In this document: positions 51,989 through 60,972 of the stretch, one piece after another
Position numbering within the stretch: position 1 is the stretch's first letter
Layout: every line of letters begins with the position of its first letter
DNA from: Candidatus Manganitrophaceae bacterium
GTDB taxonomy: Bacteria; Nitrospirota; Nitrospiria; SBBL01; Manganitrophaceae
Direction of reading: 5' to 3'
NCBI GenBank assembly: GCA_016200325.1
Contig: JACQEZ010000019.1
Location: 372,001 to 436,000 of the forward strand
DNA length: 64,000 bases
Made by a program: the position numbers and the translations under genes
The notes under the pieces: model-generated
What the model saw: the letters and a program-made list of their open reading frames with translations, nothing else
Told to the model about the DNA's origin: nothing
Databases searched by the model: none

Positions 51989-52552
51989 CTACGCTCGACT
52001 GTCCCACAAGACATCGGGCATCCCCTTCTGTTTGTTCTCGTAGCGCGCCATCACGAAGAGGAGGTCGGAGAGGCGGTTGAGATAGGGAACGGTGAACGGT
52101 CCGACCGGCTCGCTCCGGCGGAGGGTGATCACCCGCCGCTCCGCACGACGGCAGACGGTGCGGGCAATATGGAGCTGTGCTGCGCCGGGCGCGCCGCCGG
52201 GGAGGATAAAGTTGGCGAGCGATTGCAGGCTCTCGGAGAGGCGGTCGATCGACCGCTCCAGGGCGTCGACATGGCGCTGCTCGATCTTCGGCACCTTCAG
52301 CCGGGCCTTCTCTTCTTCCGGAATACAGAGATCGGAGCCGAGATGAAAAAGGTCGTTCTGAATCGAAGCGAACATTTCGGTCAAGAGCGGATCGAGACCG
52401 GCGGCGAGGGCGGCCCCGATCTGGGAGTTGAGCTCATCGACCGCCCCATACGCCTCGATCCGTGCCGAATCTTTCGGAACGCGCTGCCGGCTTCCGAGCC
52501 CGGTCGTTCCGTCATCGCCGGTCTTCGTGTAGACTTTCGTAATCCTCGGCAT
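51989..52552 (-). CDS. pduO: PduO-type ATP:cob(I)alamin adenosyltransferase
   Basis: The 187-residue protein has the PduO-type ATP site near its N terminus ([20 protein letters not shown]), [14 protein letters not shown] and, at the C terminus, [20 protein letters not shown]. It transfers the adenosyl group to cob(I)alamin to make coenzyme B12. All catalytic features of the family (Arg in RRAERR, Asn in LNRLSD) are present. It sits between cobB/cbiA and the PP-loop gene in the B12 operon. Confidence 0.9.
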   Translation of the reverse strand: MPRITKVYTKTGDDGTTGLGSRQRVPKDSARIEAYGAVDELNSQIGAALAAGLDPLLTEMFASIQNDLFHLGSDLCIPEEEKARLKVPKIEQRHVDALERSIDRLSESLQSLANFILPGGAPGAAQLHIARTVCRRAERRVITLRRSEPVGPFTVPYLNRLSDLLFVMARYENKQKGMPDVLWDSRA

Positions 52553-52580
52553 CTCTCTCCTCCTCTGCGGCGTCAGAAAA

Positions 52581-53990
52581 TCAGCACGCCGCCTTGAACG
52601 AATGGACCTCTTTCCACCGGGCAGACGACGCCACGAAGGTCGCGGCCGCTTGGGGATTGGAACCGAAATGGAGATGGAAGTAACTGGCCAGCAGATTCCG
52701 GAAGAGATATCCCTCCCGCCGCGCCGGACCTTCTTTTAAAACGCGGTAGACCCGCTTCACCCCTTCCCCCTCCGGCGGCTCCTCCTCCCATCGGGAGCAG
52801 TGGAATTCGTGCCCCCGCGCCCGCGCGCCCCGGCCGAGGAGCGGGCTCTCCTCCGTGAACTCCACCTCGACATATCCGATCGCCGAGAGCCGCGATTCCA
52901 TCCGGATCGATCCGGGAAGGAGCCCCACCATCTCAAATCGGTCGTCGGAAACGAGACGGAGCTCGCGGGCGAGATAGATCATCCCGCCGCATTCCGCATA
53001 GACCGGCCCGCCCGCCTCCGCGAACGCTTTGATCGCGCTCCGCATCGACCGGTTCTCGGAAAGGGGCGCCGCGTAGAGTTCGGGATAACCTCCTCCGAGG
53101 TAGAGGCCGTGAGCCGCGTCGGGGAGCGCTTCGTCATGAATCGGGGAGAAGAAGACCAGCTCCGCCCCTTCCGACGCAAGCAATGCCAGGTTGTCCGGAT
53201 AATAGAAATGGAACGCCTCATCTTGGGCGACGGCGATCCGGCAGCGGCGCGGCGTCGGCGTCATCCGCTCGGGCGCCACCTCGATCGGCGGCGCAGCGCG
53301 GGCGAGGTCAATCAACCGGTCGAGGTCGAGGAATGACCCGGCCAATTCAGCGAGACGGCCGATCACCTCGTCGGAGCGTCCGGATTGGCTGGGATGAACC
53401 AGACCGAGAGGACGCTCCGGAATTTTAATTTCCGCTTCTATCGGAAGTCCCCCAAACGACGTCAGAGTGGGCTGAGCGACCGTCTGAAGCCATTGCAGGT
53501 GCCCCTCGCTCCCCGCCCGATTAAAAATAACCCCGGAGAGCGACAGCGCCGGATCGAAGGAACAAAATCCGTGGAGGAGCGCACTGAGGCTGCGGGCCAT
53601 CCCGGAAGGGTCTACGACCAAGAGCACCGGCGCCGAAAGCCACTTCGCCATCTCGGCGGTGCTCGCCTCCTCCCCCTTCGTCTCCCGGCCGTCGAACAGC
53701 CCCATCATCCCCTCAATCAAGGCGATATCGGCGCCGGCGCATCCTTCGGTAAAAGAGCGGAGGTTCTCTTCGCGGGAGAGCATCCAGCCGTCGAGGTTTC
53801 GGCAGGGCCTCCCGGCCAGATGCCGGTGCTGAAGCGGATCGAGATAATCGGGGCCGACTTTGAACGGCGCAACCCGAAGACCTCGCCGGCGAAGGGCCGC
53901 GGTGATCGCCATGACGACGGTCGTCTTTCCGACGCCGCTGTGGGTTCCGGCAATCACCAATCGGGGAAAGGGTCTTTTTTCAAGCGCCAA
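52581..53990 (-). CDS. cbiA: Cobyrinic acid a,c-diamide synthase
   Basis: The 469-residue enzyme amidates the a and c side chains of cobyrinate using glutamine and ATP. The N-terminal P-loop is [18 protein letters not shown], followed by the dethiobiotin-synthetase-like fold ([18 protein letters not shown]). The glutaminase half has the nucleophile Cys in [18 protein letters not shown] and the catalytic His in [12 protein letters not shown]. Its start overlaps the preceding gene by 11 bases. In salvage-only organisms this enzyme may act on incomplete corrinoids taken up from the medium. Confidence 0.9.
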   Translation of the reverse strand: MALEKRPFPRLVIAGTHSGVGKTTVVMAITAALRRRGLRVAPFKVGPDYLDPLQHRHLAGRPCRNLDGWMLSREENLRSFTEGCAGADIALIEGMMGLFDGRETKGEEASTAEMAKWLSAPVLLVVDPSGMARSLSALLHGFCSFDPALSLSGVIFNRAGSEGHLQWLQTVAQPTLTSFGGLPIEAEIKIPERPLGLVHPSQSGRSDEVIGRLAELAGSFLDLDRLIDLARAAPPIEVAPERMTPTPRRCRIAVAQDEAFHFYYPDNLALLASEGAELVFFSPIHDEALPDAAHGLYLGGGYPELYAAPLSENRSMRSAIKAFAEAGGPVYAECGGMIYLARELRLVSDDRFEMVGLLPGSIRMESRLSAIGYVEVEFTEESPLLGRGARARGHEFHCSRWEEEPPEGEGVKRVYRVLKEGPARREGYLFRNLLASYFHLHFGSNPQAAATFVASSARWKEVHSFKAAC

Positions 53991-54927
53991 CAGAGACCCT
54001 CCTGAGATGCTCCAGATCGAGCGGCCGATAGGCGTCGCTCGGACCGGGCCAGTCGAATTCCTCCGGATGGATCAGCGCGGCGAGCAGCGCCAGGCCGTCG
54101 ACGACGCGGGGGCCGGGCCGGGCGAAGTAACTGTTGGCATCGACGGCATAGACCCGCCCCTCCCGCACCGCCGAGAGCCGCTCCCACTCGGGATAGCGGG
54201 TCAGGAGCGCCACCTGGCGGAGGACCTCTTCGAGGTTAAAGCCGCAGGGGGAGAGGACCAATACCTCCGGATCGTAATCGAGGATCTCCTCCCAGGCGAC
54301 GCGGGTCGAATCTTTTCCCTTCTGCGCCAGCGCATCGATTCCTCCCGCCCGCTCGACCAGCTCCGGCATCCAATGGCCGGCATTGTAAGGGGGCGAGAGC
54401 CACTCCATGCAGAAGACACGGGGACGGCGCGGCAGCCCGGCCGCCTTCCTGGAAATGGTTTCGACCCGTGCATTCAGATCCCGCAATAAATCCGACGCGG
54501 CGTCGGTCCGGCCGGTCGCCTCCCCCAGCTCGCGGATGTTCTCAAAGATCTCCGCTAAACTCTTCGGGGTCATCCAGAGGATTTTCGGCGGCGCCGATAA
54601 AAACTTCACCACCCGGCCGACCTCATTTCCCGACGGGGCGCAGACCTGACAGAGATCTTGGGTGACGATCAGGTCGGGCGCCAGTTTTTTTAGAACGGTC
54701 TCATCGACGACGTAGAGGCTCTGCCCCGCTTTCATCATCCGGCTGACCGCCTCATCGACCTGCTGCGAGGTGAGCCCCTTCATCTCAATCGCCGATCGGA
54801 CGACGACCGGCTTCGATCGGACCTCCGCCGGATAATCGCATTCGTGCGTGATGCCGACCAACTGGTCTCCCAGGCCGAGCGCACAGACCATCTCGGTGGC
54901 GCTGGGAAGAAATGAGACAATCCGCAT
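53980..54927 (-). CDS. Signal-less cobalamin-binding protein (BtuF-like)
   Basis: The 315-residue protein has the BtuF-like fold (MRIVSFLPSATEMVCALGLG, VGITHECDYPAEV, LIVTQDLCQVCAPSGNEVGR) but no signal peptide, unlike the BtuF gene downstream. MEWLSPPYNAGHWMPELVER is characteristic of this subgroup. It therefore probably acts in the cytoplasm, perhaps carrying corrinoids between the importers and the assembly enzymes, though export by another route cannot be excluded. It is between cobS and cbiA. Confidence 0.8.
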   Translation of the reverse strand: MRIVSFLPSATEMVCALGLGDQLVGITHECDYPAEVRSKPVVVRSAIEMKGLTSQQVDEAVSRMMKAGQSLYVVDETVLKKLAPDLIVTQDLCQVCAPSGNEVGRVVKFLSAPPKILWMTPKSLAEIFENIRELGEATGRTDAASDLLRDLNARVETISRKAAGLPRRPRVFCMEWLSPPYNAGHWMPELVERAGGIDALAQKGKDSTRVAWEEILDYDPEVLVLSPCGFNLEEVLRQVALLTRYPEWERLSAVREGRVYAVDANSYFARPGPRVVDGLALLAALIHPEEFDWPGPSDAYRPLDLEHLRRVSVGA

Positions 54928-54969
54928 GTGATGCCCCCCTTCCGGAAAAGGTTTAAGAAAGAATCTCCA

Positions 54970-55722
54970 TCATGTTTCGATCAGAGGGGAAATCGCCACG
55001 ATGAGAAATAGGACCAGTACCTCGCTGATTTCATTCAACGCCCCGAGCGCATCGCCGGTCCAGCCGCCGATTTTTGCCTCCAGCAGACGGTTCAAAAAAA
55101 AGAGGACCGGCAAAACGATTAAGAAAGACAAGAACCCCGGAACCGGCCGGATTGCACAGGCGAAGATCAGCGCCAGAGCGGTGCTGACGGCACACTCTCC
55201 CCAGCCGATCTTTCCGATAAACGGCTTGGCGGTCCCCTCCTCCCGCGCGTAGCGTCCGACGAAAGCGGCGAGGACCATCGCCCAACGGCTCACCGTCCCC
55301 ATAATCAAGAAGCTATAGAGAGCCCCATGGGCGATCAACTCATAAAAAAGAGCGTACTTCAAGAGCAAAATAACAATCAGTCCCATGACCCCGAAGGCGC
55401 CGATCCGGCTGTCCTTCATCACGGCGAGAATGCGCGCTCGATCGCCGCCGGCCGCCAAGCCGTCGCAGAGATCGGCCAGCCCGTCGAGATGCAGCCCCCC
55501 GGTGATCACCATCAGGAGGAGAACGATCAGGGCGGCGAGCGGTCCGGGGGGGAGGAGCGGCCGGAGCATCCGCGCCGTCCCCATTAAGGCGAATCCTATC
55601 AGAAATCCGACGGCCGGGAAATAGTGGACCGAAGCAGGGAGCGGGGCCGCGTGGTTTCGACGCGCGGGGAAAACCGTTAAGACCGAAACGGCGGTCCAGA
55701 AATCTCTCACCCGCTTTCTCAC
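54970..55722 (-). CDS. cobS: Cobalamin synthase (adenosylcobinamide-GDP ribazoletransferase)
   Basis: The 250-residue membrane enzyme joins adenosylcobinamide-GDP to alpha-ribazole. Its motif GLHLDGLADLCDGLAAGGDR near residue 80, SRIGAFGVMGLIVILLLKY and TGDALGALNEISEVLVLFL are standard for CobS. It has about six membrane segments. The start overlaps the cobT stop by four bases. It is the final lower-ligand assembly step in the operon. Confidence 0.92.
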   Translation of the reverse strand: MRKRVRDFWTAVSVLTVFPARRNHAAPLPASVHYFPAVGFLIGFALMGTARMLRPLLPPGPLAALIVLLLMVITGGLHLDGLADLCDGLAAGGDRARILAVMKDSRIGAFGVMGLIVILLLKYALFYELIAHGALYSFLIMGTVSRWAMVLAAFVGRYAREEGTAKPFIGKIGWGECAVSTALALIFACAIRPVPGFLSFLIVLPVLFFLNRLLEAKIGGWTGDALGALNEISEVLVLFLIVAISPLIET

Positions 55723-56777
55723 CCTTTCTCTGAAATACCCGCTTCATCGAAGGTCGCCATTTCGGTTAAGATGCGCAGCGACGCCTCCACGAGATTGATC
55801 CCGAGCGCGGCCCCGCTTCCCTCTCCCAGCCGCATGTTTAAATCAAGTAGGGGATCGAGCCCCAGTGTGGCCAAGGCGATCCGATGGCCTGCCTCGGCCG
55901 AGCGATGGGCCGCCAGCAAAAAGGGGTTGATCTCAGGCTTCAGCGCCGCCGCGACGAGGGCCCCGGCGGTCGAAATGAATCCGTCAATCACGACGGGGAG
56001 CCGATGCGCGGCAGCCCCCAAGAGGAGCCCCGCAATCCCGGCAATCTCGTACCCCCCGACTTTGGAGAGGAGTTCCATCGGATTCGCCCGATCGGGCCGA
56101 TTGATGTCGAGGGCCTGTTGAATCACGGCCCGCTTTTTCTCAAGCGCCGCATCATCGATTCCGGTTCCCCGGCCCGTGACCGCCGCGACGTCAGACCGGG
56201 TGAAGATCGCCGTGATCGCAGCGCTCGGCGTCGTGTTTCCGATCCCCATGTCGCCGGTGGCGAGGAGACCAACCCCTTCCTTCGCCGCCGCTTCGGCCAA
56301 TTCGATTCCGATCAACAAGCTTCTCTCGGCCGCTTCGACCGACATCGCCGGACCCTGGGCGATGTTGTGGCTCCCTCGAGAAACCTTTCGATCCAGCAGG
56401 CCGGGGAGCGCTCCGAAATCATGATCGACCCCCATGTCGACGACCCTTACCTCCGCGCCGACATGCCGGGCGAGCACATTGATCGCGGCGCCTCCCCGAA
56501 GGAAGTTGTAGACCATCTGAGCCGTCACCGCTTTCGGATAGGCGCTGACCCCTTCCTCCGTCACCCCATGATCGGCGGCAAAGACGAAGATTACTTTTTT
56601 CAGCGGCAACACAGGCGATTTTCCGGTCACGTGAAGATACCACGCCGCCAGCTCCTCCAATCGGCCGAGGCTGCCGGGCGGTTTGGTCAGCCGATCGAGC
56701 CGCTTTTTCGCCAGGAGGTGCCCGTCGGGATCGAGCGGCCGGATCTGCTCCAAGGTTTTTTGAATTTTCCGATTCAT
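55719..56777 (-). CDS. cobT: Nicotinate-nucleotide:DMB phosphoribosyltransferase
   Basis: The 352-residue enzyme activates the lower ligand base by forming alpha-ribazole phosphate. Motifs include LTKPPGSLGRLEELAAWY, VFAADHGVTEEGVSAYPKAV, LLATGDMGIGNTTPSAAIT and the catalytic Glu in LGEGSGAALGINLVEASLRI. It shares four-base overlaps with both cobU and cobS. Confidence 0.93.
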   Translation of the reverse strand: MNRKIQKTLEQIRPLDPDGHLLAKKRLDRLTKPPGSLGRLEELAAWYLHVTGKSPVLPLKKVIFVFAADHGVTEEGVSAYPKAVTAQMVYNFLRGGAAINVLARHVGAEVRVVDMGVDHDFGALPGLLDRKVSRGSHNIAQGPAMSVEAAERSLLIGIELAEAAAKEGVGLLATGDMGIGNTTPSAAITAIFTRSDVAAVTGRGTGIDDAALEKKRAVIQQALDINRPDRANPMELLSKVGGYEIAGIAGLLLGAAAHRLPVVIDGFISTAGALVAAALKPEINPFLLAAHRSAEAGHRIALATLGLDPLLDLNMRLGEGSGAALGINLVEASLRILTEMATFDEAGISEKG

Positions 56778-57304
56778 TTGATCTTCTGAGGAAGCCCAGC
56801 CACCATCCAGTAGACGTCGCGGGCGACCCGCGCCAATTGTTGATTGAAGACACCGGCGAGCTCACGGAACCGCCTTCCGAGCGGCGTCTCGGGAATCAGC
56901 CCTCCTCCCACCTCGTTGGAAACCACAATGAGCGGATAAGAAAGGGTCGGGAGGCACTCCAGAAAAGTCTGCATCGGCCCTTCCACCGAATCAGCCGATC
57001 GCGCGTGATCGATCGGAGCGTTCTGAGCGCAGAGCAAATTTCCGAGCCAGACCGTCACACAATCGACCACCACGACCTCAGCCTTTCCTTCCAAGCCGGA
57101 CAGGCAGGCGCCGAGCTGAAACGGCTCCTCGATTGTCTCCCAGGCGGCGCCCCGCTCCTCTCGATGCCGCGCGATCCGCTCCCTCATTTCGTCATCGATC
57201 GGCTGCGCCGTGGCGACGAAGCGCCGACGGCCCGGAATGTGCCCCCCTTGCTCCAGAGCAAATCGGCTCTTGCCGGAACGTGCGCCGCCGAGGATGAAGG
57301 TCAT
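56774..57304 (-). CDS. cobU: Adenosylcobinamide kinase/guanylyltransferase
   Basis: The 176-residue enzyme phosphorylates and guanylylates adenosylcobinamide. The P-loop is FILGGARSGKSRFALEQG and VVSNEVGGGLIPETPLGRRF with DCVTVWLGNLL are the family markers. ATG 57304 has GAAGGGG immediately upstream; a longer frame is a shadow of the membrane-protein gene. The enzyme also serves cobinamide salvage. Confidence 0.92.
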   Translation of the reverse strand: MTFILGGARSGKSRFALEQGGHIPGRRRFVATAQPIDDEMRERIARHREERGAAWETIEEPFQLGACLSGLEGKAEVVVVDCVTVWLGNLLCAQNAPIDHARSADSVEGPMQTFLECLPTLSYPLIVVSNEVGGGLIPETPLGRRFRELAGVFNQQLARVARDVYWMVAGLPQKIK

Positions 57305-57312
57305 CCCCTTCA

Positions 57313-57900
57313 CTAAGAGGCGCCCCGCATCGGCGGTGGAAAGGGCTGCCTTGCACGTCGAATCGCGCCGGCGATGAGGTGGAGAGAGACGGCCAAGACG
57401 ACATAGCCGAAGGCCTCCATCACATAATGAGGATAGTATCGGGCCACCCCCGCCGCATACTGGACGACGCTCATCTCCGCGAAATATTTTGAGAAGAGAT
57501 AAAAGCTGGCGTTTGAAATCAGGAAAGCCGTGCTGGCGCTGACGAAGAGCGTCAAAGAGAGCGGCAGCAGGGTCTGCCAATCGGAGCGATGCCGCCGCGC
57601 ATACCAGCGGCCCGCCCACCAGAGCGTCGCGTAGGTCGGGATCAGGAAAAGATAGGCCGGCGTGATACACCAATCACTTCCGCCGCCGACCGTCGCGGCA
57701 TAATCAATGAGCGCCGCCTCGGCCAGAAATGCGGGAAAAAAGATCGATTGGAGATAGAACCCGGAGAGGAAGAAGGCCGCCAGCGACGCATCACCGAGCC
57801 CCACCACCGATCCGATCGGGTGAAAGCGGGTCGCCGCCATAAAGGTTGCAAGCACCAAGGAAACAATCAGAGCCGTTTTTCTATTTTCGAATCCGTTCAT
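57313..57900 (-). CDS. btuM: BtuM-like cobalamin transporter (solitary S-component-like)
   Basis: The 195-residue protein has about six membrane segments. It carries the conserved-looking segments DASLAAFFLSGFYLQSIFFP and GGSDWCITPAYLFLIPTYAT, where Cys78 lies at the position of the decyanating cysteine (about Cys80) of characterised BtuM. BtuM proteins are ECF-type S-components that import B12 without a dedicated ATPase and remove the cyano ligand. Identification rests on size, that motif and its place between btuB and cobU in a riboswitch-controlled operon. It occurs beside a complete BtuCDF system, which is unusual. Confidence 0.7.
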   Translation of the reverse strand: MNGFENRKTALIVSLVLATFMAATRFHPIGSVVGLGDASLAAFFLSGFYLQSIFFPAFLAEAALIDYAATVGGGSDWCITPAYLFLIPTYATLWWAGRWYARRHRSDWQTLLPLSLTLFVSASTAFLISNASFYLFSKYFAEMSVVQYAAGVARYYPHYVMEAFGYVVLAVSLHLIAGAIRRARQPFPPPMRGAS

Positions 57901-57914
57901 CTGTTTCTCCCTCC

Positions 57915-59798
57915 TTAGAAAGTCACCTTGACGCCGCCATAGCCCGAGCGCCCCGCCGTCCCATAACCGGTCACCTCCTGATATTGCCGATTAGAGAGGT
58001 TTTCAAGTCGGGCGAAGAGGGCGACATTTTTATTGAGGGTGTAGGTCCCGGCGAGATTGGCGACGGTATAGTCGCTCATTGGAATCTGTCCGACATCAAA
58101 TCGCTTTCCGACATAGAGAACCTGGAGCACCAGGCGAAGGGGGTCGATGGGCCGCACGGTGAGGCTCCCGCTGGCTTTGTGGCGGGGTCGTCGAACCAGC
58201 TCCGCCCCGGTCTCCTCGTCCTCTGTGTTCATCAGGGTGTAATTGGCCGAGAGCAAAACCCTCTCGATCGGTTTCGCCGAGACCTCAAACTCCCACCCGT
58301 TGATCTTGGCCCGAGCGACGTTCTCGGGAGCCCCGATGAAAGTGGTCGGATCGAAAACAAAAACGATCAGATCTCGGATCCGATTCTGAAAATAGGTGAC
58401 GTTGAGATGCACCCGCTCATTCGAGAGCGACTGCTCAAAGCCGACTTCCACACTCCGGCTCCGTTCCGGATCGAGATTCGGATTGCTAAAATTTGGAAAG
58501 AAGAGGTCATTGATCGTCGGACCATGAAAGCCGGTTCCATAAGCGGCTCGAACCTTGCTCTGCGTTGCGTCGATTAAATAGGCCGTCTCAATCTTGTAGG
58601 TCGTCGCATCGCCGTACCGATTGTTATGGTCATAACGGAGCCCCAGGTTGAGAATAAAAGGGAGCGGGCGGAATTGGTTAAACGCATAAAAGGCGTTGTT
58701 GACGGTCGCTTCGTCGAAGCTTCCCTCGCTCTTGCCCTGTTGCGACTGATACTCATAACCAACGGTTACCAGATCCTGGCGGCTGACGGCGAGGTCGTGT
58801 CTCCAATCCAACCACTTTCGCGACGTGTCGAACTTTGCATTGTTGAAGACATCGGCCGGATCAGGATCGGACAACCGAAGCTGATCGGTGTCATACCCCA
58901 TTTTTAAATGCTGCTTCCATCCGTCGACGAGCGTCGTCGTCAGGCCGAGCGCGGTCACCCATAATCGATCTTTTTGAACGAAGTTGGGAATATCGACCGG
59001 ACAGACGAAGGTCACCGGATCACAGCCATCCAGATCACTTTCCGAATGGGTATAACGCGCCGTCCATTCAATGCGTGTCTTCTCGGTGAGATCGAATCCC
59101 AGTCTGGTCGAGAGGGTGGTGTTCTCATATCCGTCGTCTTCGGCATTGCCGGCGCGCCGGTCCGCTCGAGAAAATCCCCGGCTGTCTATCCGTCCCGCAG
59201 AAAGCGAATAGTCAAACCGCTCAGTCGATCCGCTCACGCCGGCGTTCTCCCGAAAGGTATGATAAGCCCCCGCCTCGACCGATAGAGACGTCGTTGGGGG
59301 ACCTTGTCCCTTCTTCGTAAAAATTTGGATCACCCCGCCGATCGCGTCCGATCCATACAAGGTACTCTGCGGGCCGCGAATCACCTCAATCCGCTCGATG
59401 TTATCGACCGTCAGATCGGAAAAATCGAACGCGCCCGAGGTGGGGTTGTTCACCGGGACCCCATCGATCAGGACCAGCGTATGGGCGGAGTTGGTCCCGC
59501 GGGTGAAGACCGAGGTCGTCGCCCCGAGTCCCCCCTGCGCCACCACATCGAGCCCCGGCACTTCGCGGAGCGCATCGGCGACGGTGATCAGATGTTTTTC
59601 TTCAATCGTCTTCTGATCGATAATGGTGACGGAGGCGGCCGACTCGCGCAGCGGCACCTCTGTCAGCGTCGCCGTCACGACGACGGGAGGAAAGGTTGGA
59701 ATCTCTTCAGGGGATGTTTCTTCTGCGCCAACTCGGGTGCCGACGGTGATCAAAACGAGAAATGAACAGAGCAAAACACGGCGATGGAACGGGGTCAT
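57915..59798 (-). CDS. btuB: TonB-dependent cobalamin receptor BtuB
   Basis: The 627-residue outer-membrane receptor has a signal peptide (HRRVLLCSFLVLITVGTRVG), a TonB-box region (IPTFPPVVVTATLTEVP), a plug domain (TIEEKHLITVADALREVPGL, IERIEVIRGPQSTLYGSDAI) and a 22-strand-type barrel ending SGYGGVKVTF with a terminal Phe. ATG 59798 follows GGGAGAGG; a longer frame lies in the riboswitch. It is the first gene of the B12 operon and is preceded by two cobalamin riboswitches, so corrinoid is the ligand with high likelihood. Confidence 0.93.
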   Translation of the reverse strand: MTPFHRRVLLCSFLVLITVGTRVGAEETSPEEIPTFPPVVVTATLTEVPLRESAASVTIIDQKTIEEKHLITVADALREVPGLDVVAQGGLGATTSVFTRGTNSAHTLVLIDGVPVNNPTSGAFDFSDLTVDNIERIEVIRGPQSTLYGSDAIGGVIQIFTKKGQGPPTTSLSVEAGAYHTFRENAGVSGSTERFDYSLSAGRIDSRGFSRADRRAGNAEDDGYENTTLSTRLGFDLTEKTRIEWTARYTHSESDLDGCDPVTFVCPVDIPNFVQKDRLWVTALGLTTTLVDGWKQHLKMGYDTDQLRLSDPDPADVFNNAKFDTSRKWLDWRHDLAVSRQDLVTVGYEYQSQQGKSEGSFDEATVNNAFYAFNQFRPLPFILNLGLRYDHNNRYGDATTYKIETAYLIDATQSKVRAAYGTGFHGPTINDLFFPNFSNPNLDPERSRSVEVGFEQSLSNERVHLNVTYFQNRIRDLIVFVFDPTTFIGAPENVARAKINGWEFEVSAKPIERVLLSANYTLMNTEDEETGAELVRRPRHKASGSLTVRPIDPLRLVLQVLYVGKRFDVGQIPMSDYTVANLAGTYTLNKNVALFARLENLSNRQYQEVTGYGTAGRSGYGGVKVTF

Positions 59799-59835
59799 GT
59801 ACCTCTCCCTTCGAAAGGTGAAATGTGATCCTAAA

Positions 59836-60078
59836 GGGCCCGGTCTCCTGGCTGAGGGCAACCTACTCCCACGCCTTCCCATCCATCAAATGTGGGCGAA
59901 TGTGGGGCCCGTGCGGTGAAGAGGCGCAAATGCGGCGCCACTTCATCCTCCGATGCCCCACGCCCGCGCTCGCATTGGCGAAGCCAAATGCTCGCTTTAC
60001 TCGGACAGTGGCCGTTGTGGTTTCGTTCCCATCACAGTTGCGGGGCAGCAGCGGTCTCTCACCGCTTTCCCAATCAAC
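59836..60078 (-). promoter_or_regulatory. Cobalamin riboswitch, proximal copy
   Basis: On the minus strand the order is GATTGGGAAAGCGGTG, CTGCTGCCCCGCAACTGT, GCCACTGTC, GATGGGAAGGCGTGGGAG, then AGCCAGGAGACCGGGC, the conserved B12-box layout. About 115 bases of extra hairpins separate GCCACTG from the GGGAAGGC element. It ends 37 bases before the btuB ATG with no T tract, so control of translation is likelier than of termination. Confidence 0.85.
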
Positions 60079-60158
60079 CCTTTAAGTTATTTAAGAAACA
60101 ATCAGCGCTCCGCTGGGAGCGCTCCGCTTTAAAGCTGAATACGTATCGCTTTCTATCC

Positions 60159-60200
60159 AAAAAAAATCCCCGCCTTCCAATGGCCGATGGAAGGAGGGGA
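60159..60200 (-). terminator. Intrinsic terminator of the distal cobalamin riboswitch
   Basis: On the minus strand, TCCCCTCCTTCCA and TGGAAGGCGGGGA pair around an 8-base loop and are followed by eight T. It lies between the two riboswitches, so it can be the off-switch of the first. Confidence 0.8.
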
Positions 60201-60255
60201 TAGAATGAGTCCACCCTCCTGTCTTGACCATCGCAGACAGGTGTTCTTTCCACTC

Positions 60256-60395
60256 AGGCAGGTCTTCTGGCTTTGGGATGACCTTACTCCCGGCCCCTTC
60301 CCGTCCTTCGCTAAGCTTAGGACAGTGGTGCATGGCCGGTTTCGCATCCCATTACAGCGGCGGGTCCGCTCCCGAATTGCACGGGATTCCCTTTT
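60256..60395 (-). promoter_or_regulatory. Cobalamin riboswitch, distal copy
   Basis: Minus-strand order: GGGAATCCCGTGCAATTCGG, CCGCCGCTGTAATGGG, CCACTGTCC, GGACGGGAAGG, then AAAGCCAGAAGACCTGCC. All core elements of the B12 riboswitch are present and compact. It is followed by a terminator at 60159-60200, giving a transcription-attenuation platform. A further small hairpin (CTCGACGCCACGTCGAG) lies on its 5' side. Confidence 0.9.
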
Positions 60396-60450
60396 CAATC
60401 TCGACGTGGCGTCGAGATCACCTGAACGGTTTCTTGTGTTGAGAGGCTAT

Positions 60451-60479
60451 TGTATACCAGGTAGGTGAAACGAAATCAA
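60451..60479 (-). promoter_or_regulatory. Probable promoter of the B12 operon
   Basis: On the minus strand TTGATT (60479-60474), a 17-base spacer and TATACA (60456-60451) preceded by TGG form a plausible sigma-70 promoter with an extended -10. It lies about 55 bases 5' of the distal riboswitch. Confidence 0.45.
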
Positions 60480-60522
60480 CTAAAAAATAAATCTTCGGAG
60501 GGCGAGGAAACGTACCTAGAAG

Positions 60523-60972
60523 TTAATCTCTCACGGAGAGGACAAATTTCTGATTGATATAGAGGATGTATTCCGACTGGACCAGGGGGAAAAATTGAAG
60601 CGGCTGATTAAAATAATCTTTGACGCGGCAGAATCCTTCGGGGAGGTTGACGAAGATGTCGCCCCGGATTTCATTTCCCCGGAGCATTTTCAGGGAGACG
60701 GTATATTGTTTCCCCAGCGTCATCAGGTCGTCCTGTTCCAAATCGACTCCGACCTTGGCCAGGGCGATATGACGCCGGTTAATCAGCAAGGTCTCGCGCT
60801 TTGTTCTTAACGGGATCACCCGCGTCTCGTCATTTAAAAGATCTCCGATCTTCTGGAGACCCGCGTGATGCGCCTCGTAAAGGCGGAGGAAGACCTCCCC
60901 CTCGACCTCACTTCCATCGGCGAGCTCGAACAGAACCGAGCGGATCTCTTTCTCAATCCTCCGCTCATCCAC
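60523..60972 (-). CDS. Hypothetical protein co-transcribed with pilT
   Basis: The 149-residue protein contains two related halves, each with a beta-rich segment: RSVLFELADGSEVEGEVFLR and KQYTVSLKMLRGNEIRGDIF. INRRHIALAKV and YINQKFVLSVRD also correspond, so it is an internal duplication. No family name is certain. It overlaps the pilT stop by eight bases and probably has a role tied to pilus retraction or the PilT ATPase. Confidence 0.65.
   Translation of the reverse strand: MDERRIEKEIRSVLFELADGSEVEGEVFLRLYEAHHAGLQKIGDLLNDETRVIPLRTKRETLLINRRHIALAKVGVDLEQDDLMTLGKQYTVSLKMLRGNEIRGDIFVNLPEGFCRVKDYFNQPLQFFPLVQSEYILYINQKFVLSVRD

Noticed and set aside
60080-60255. A lost gene between the two riboswitches
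   Set aside because: The segment is only about 175 bases, holds the terminator and a short GC palindrome, and has no coding character.
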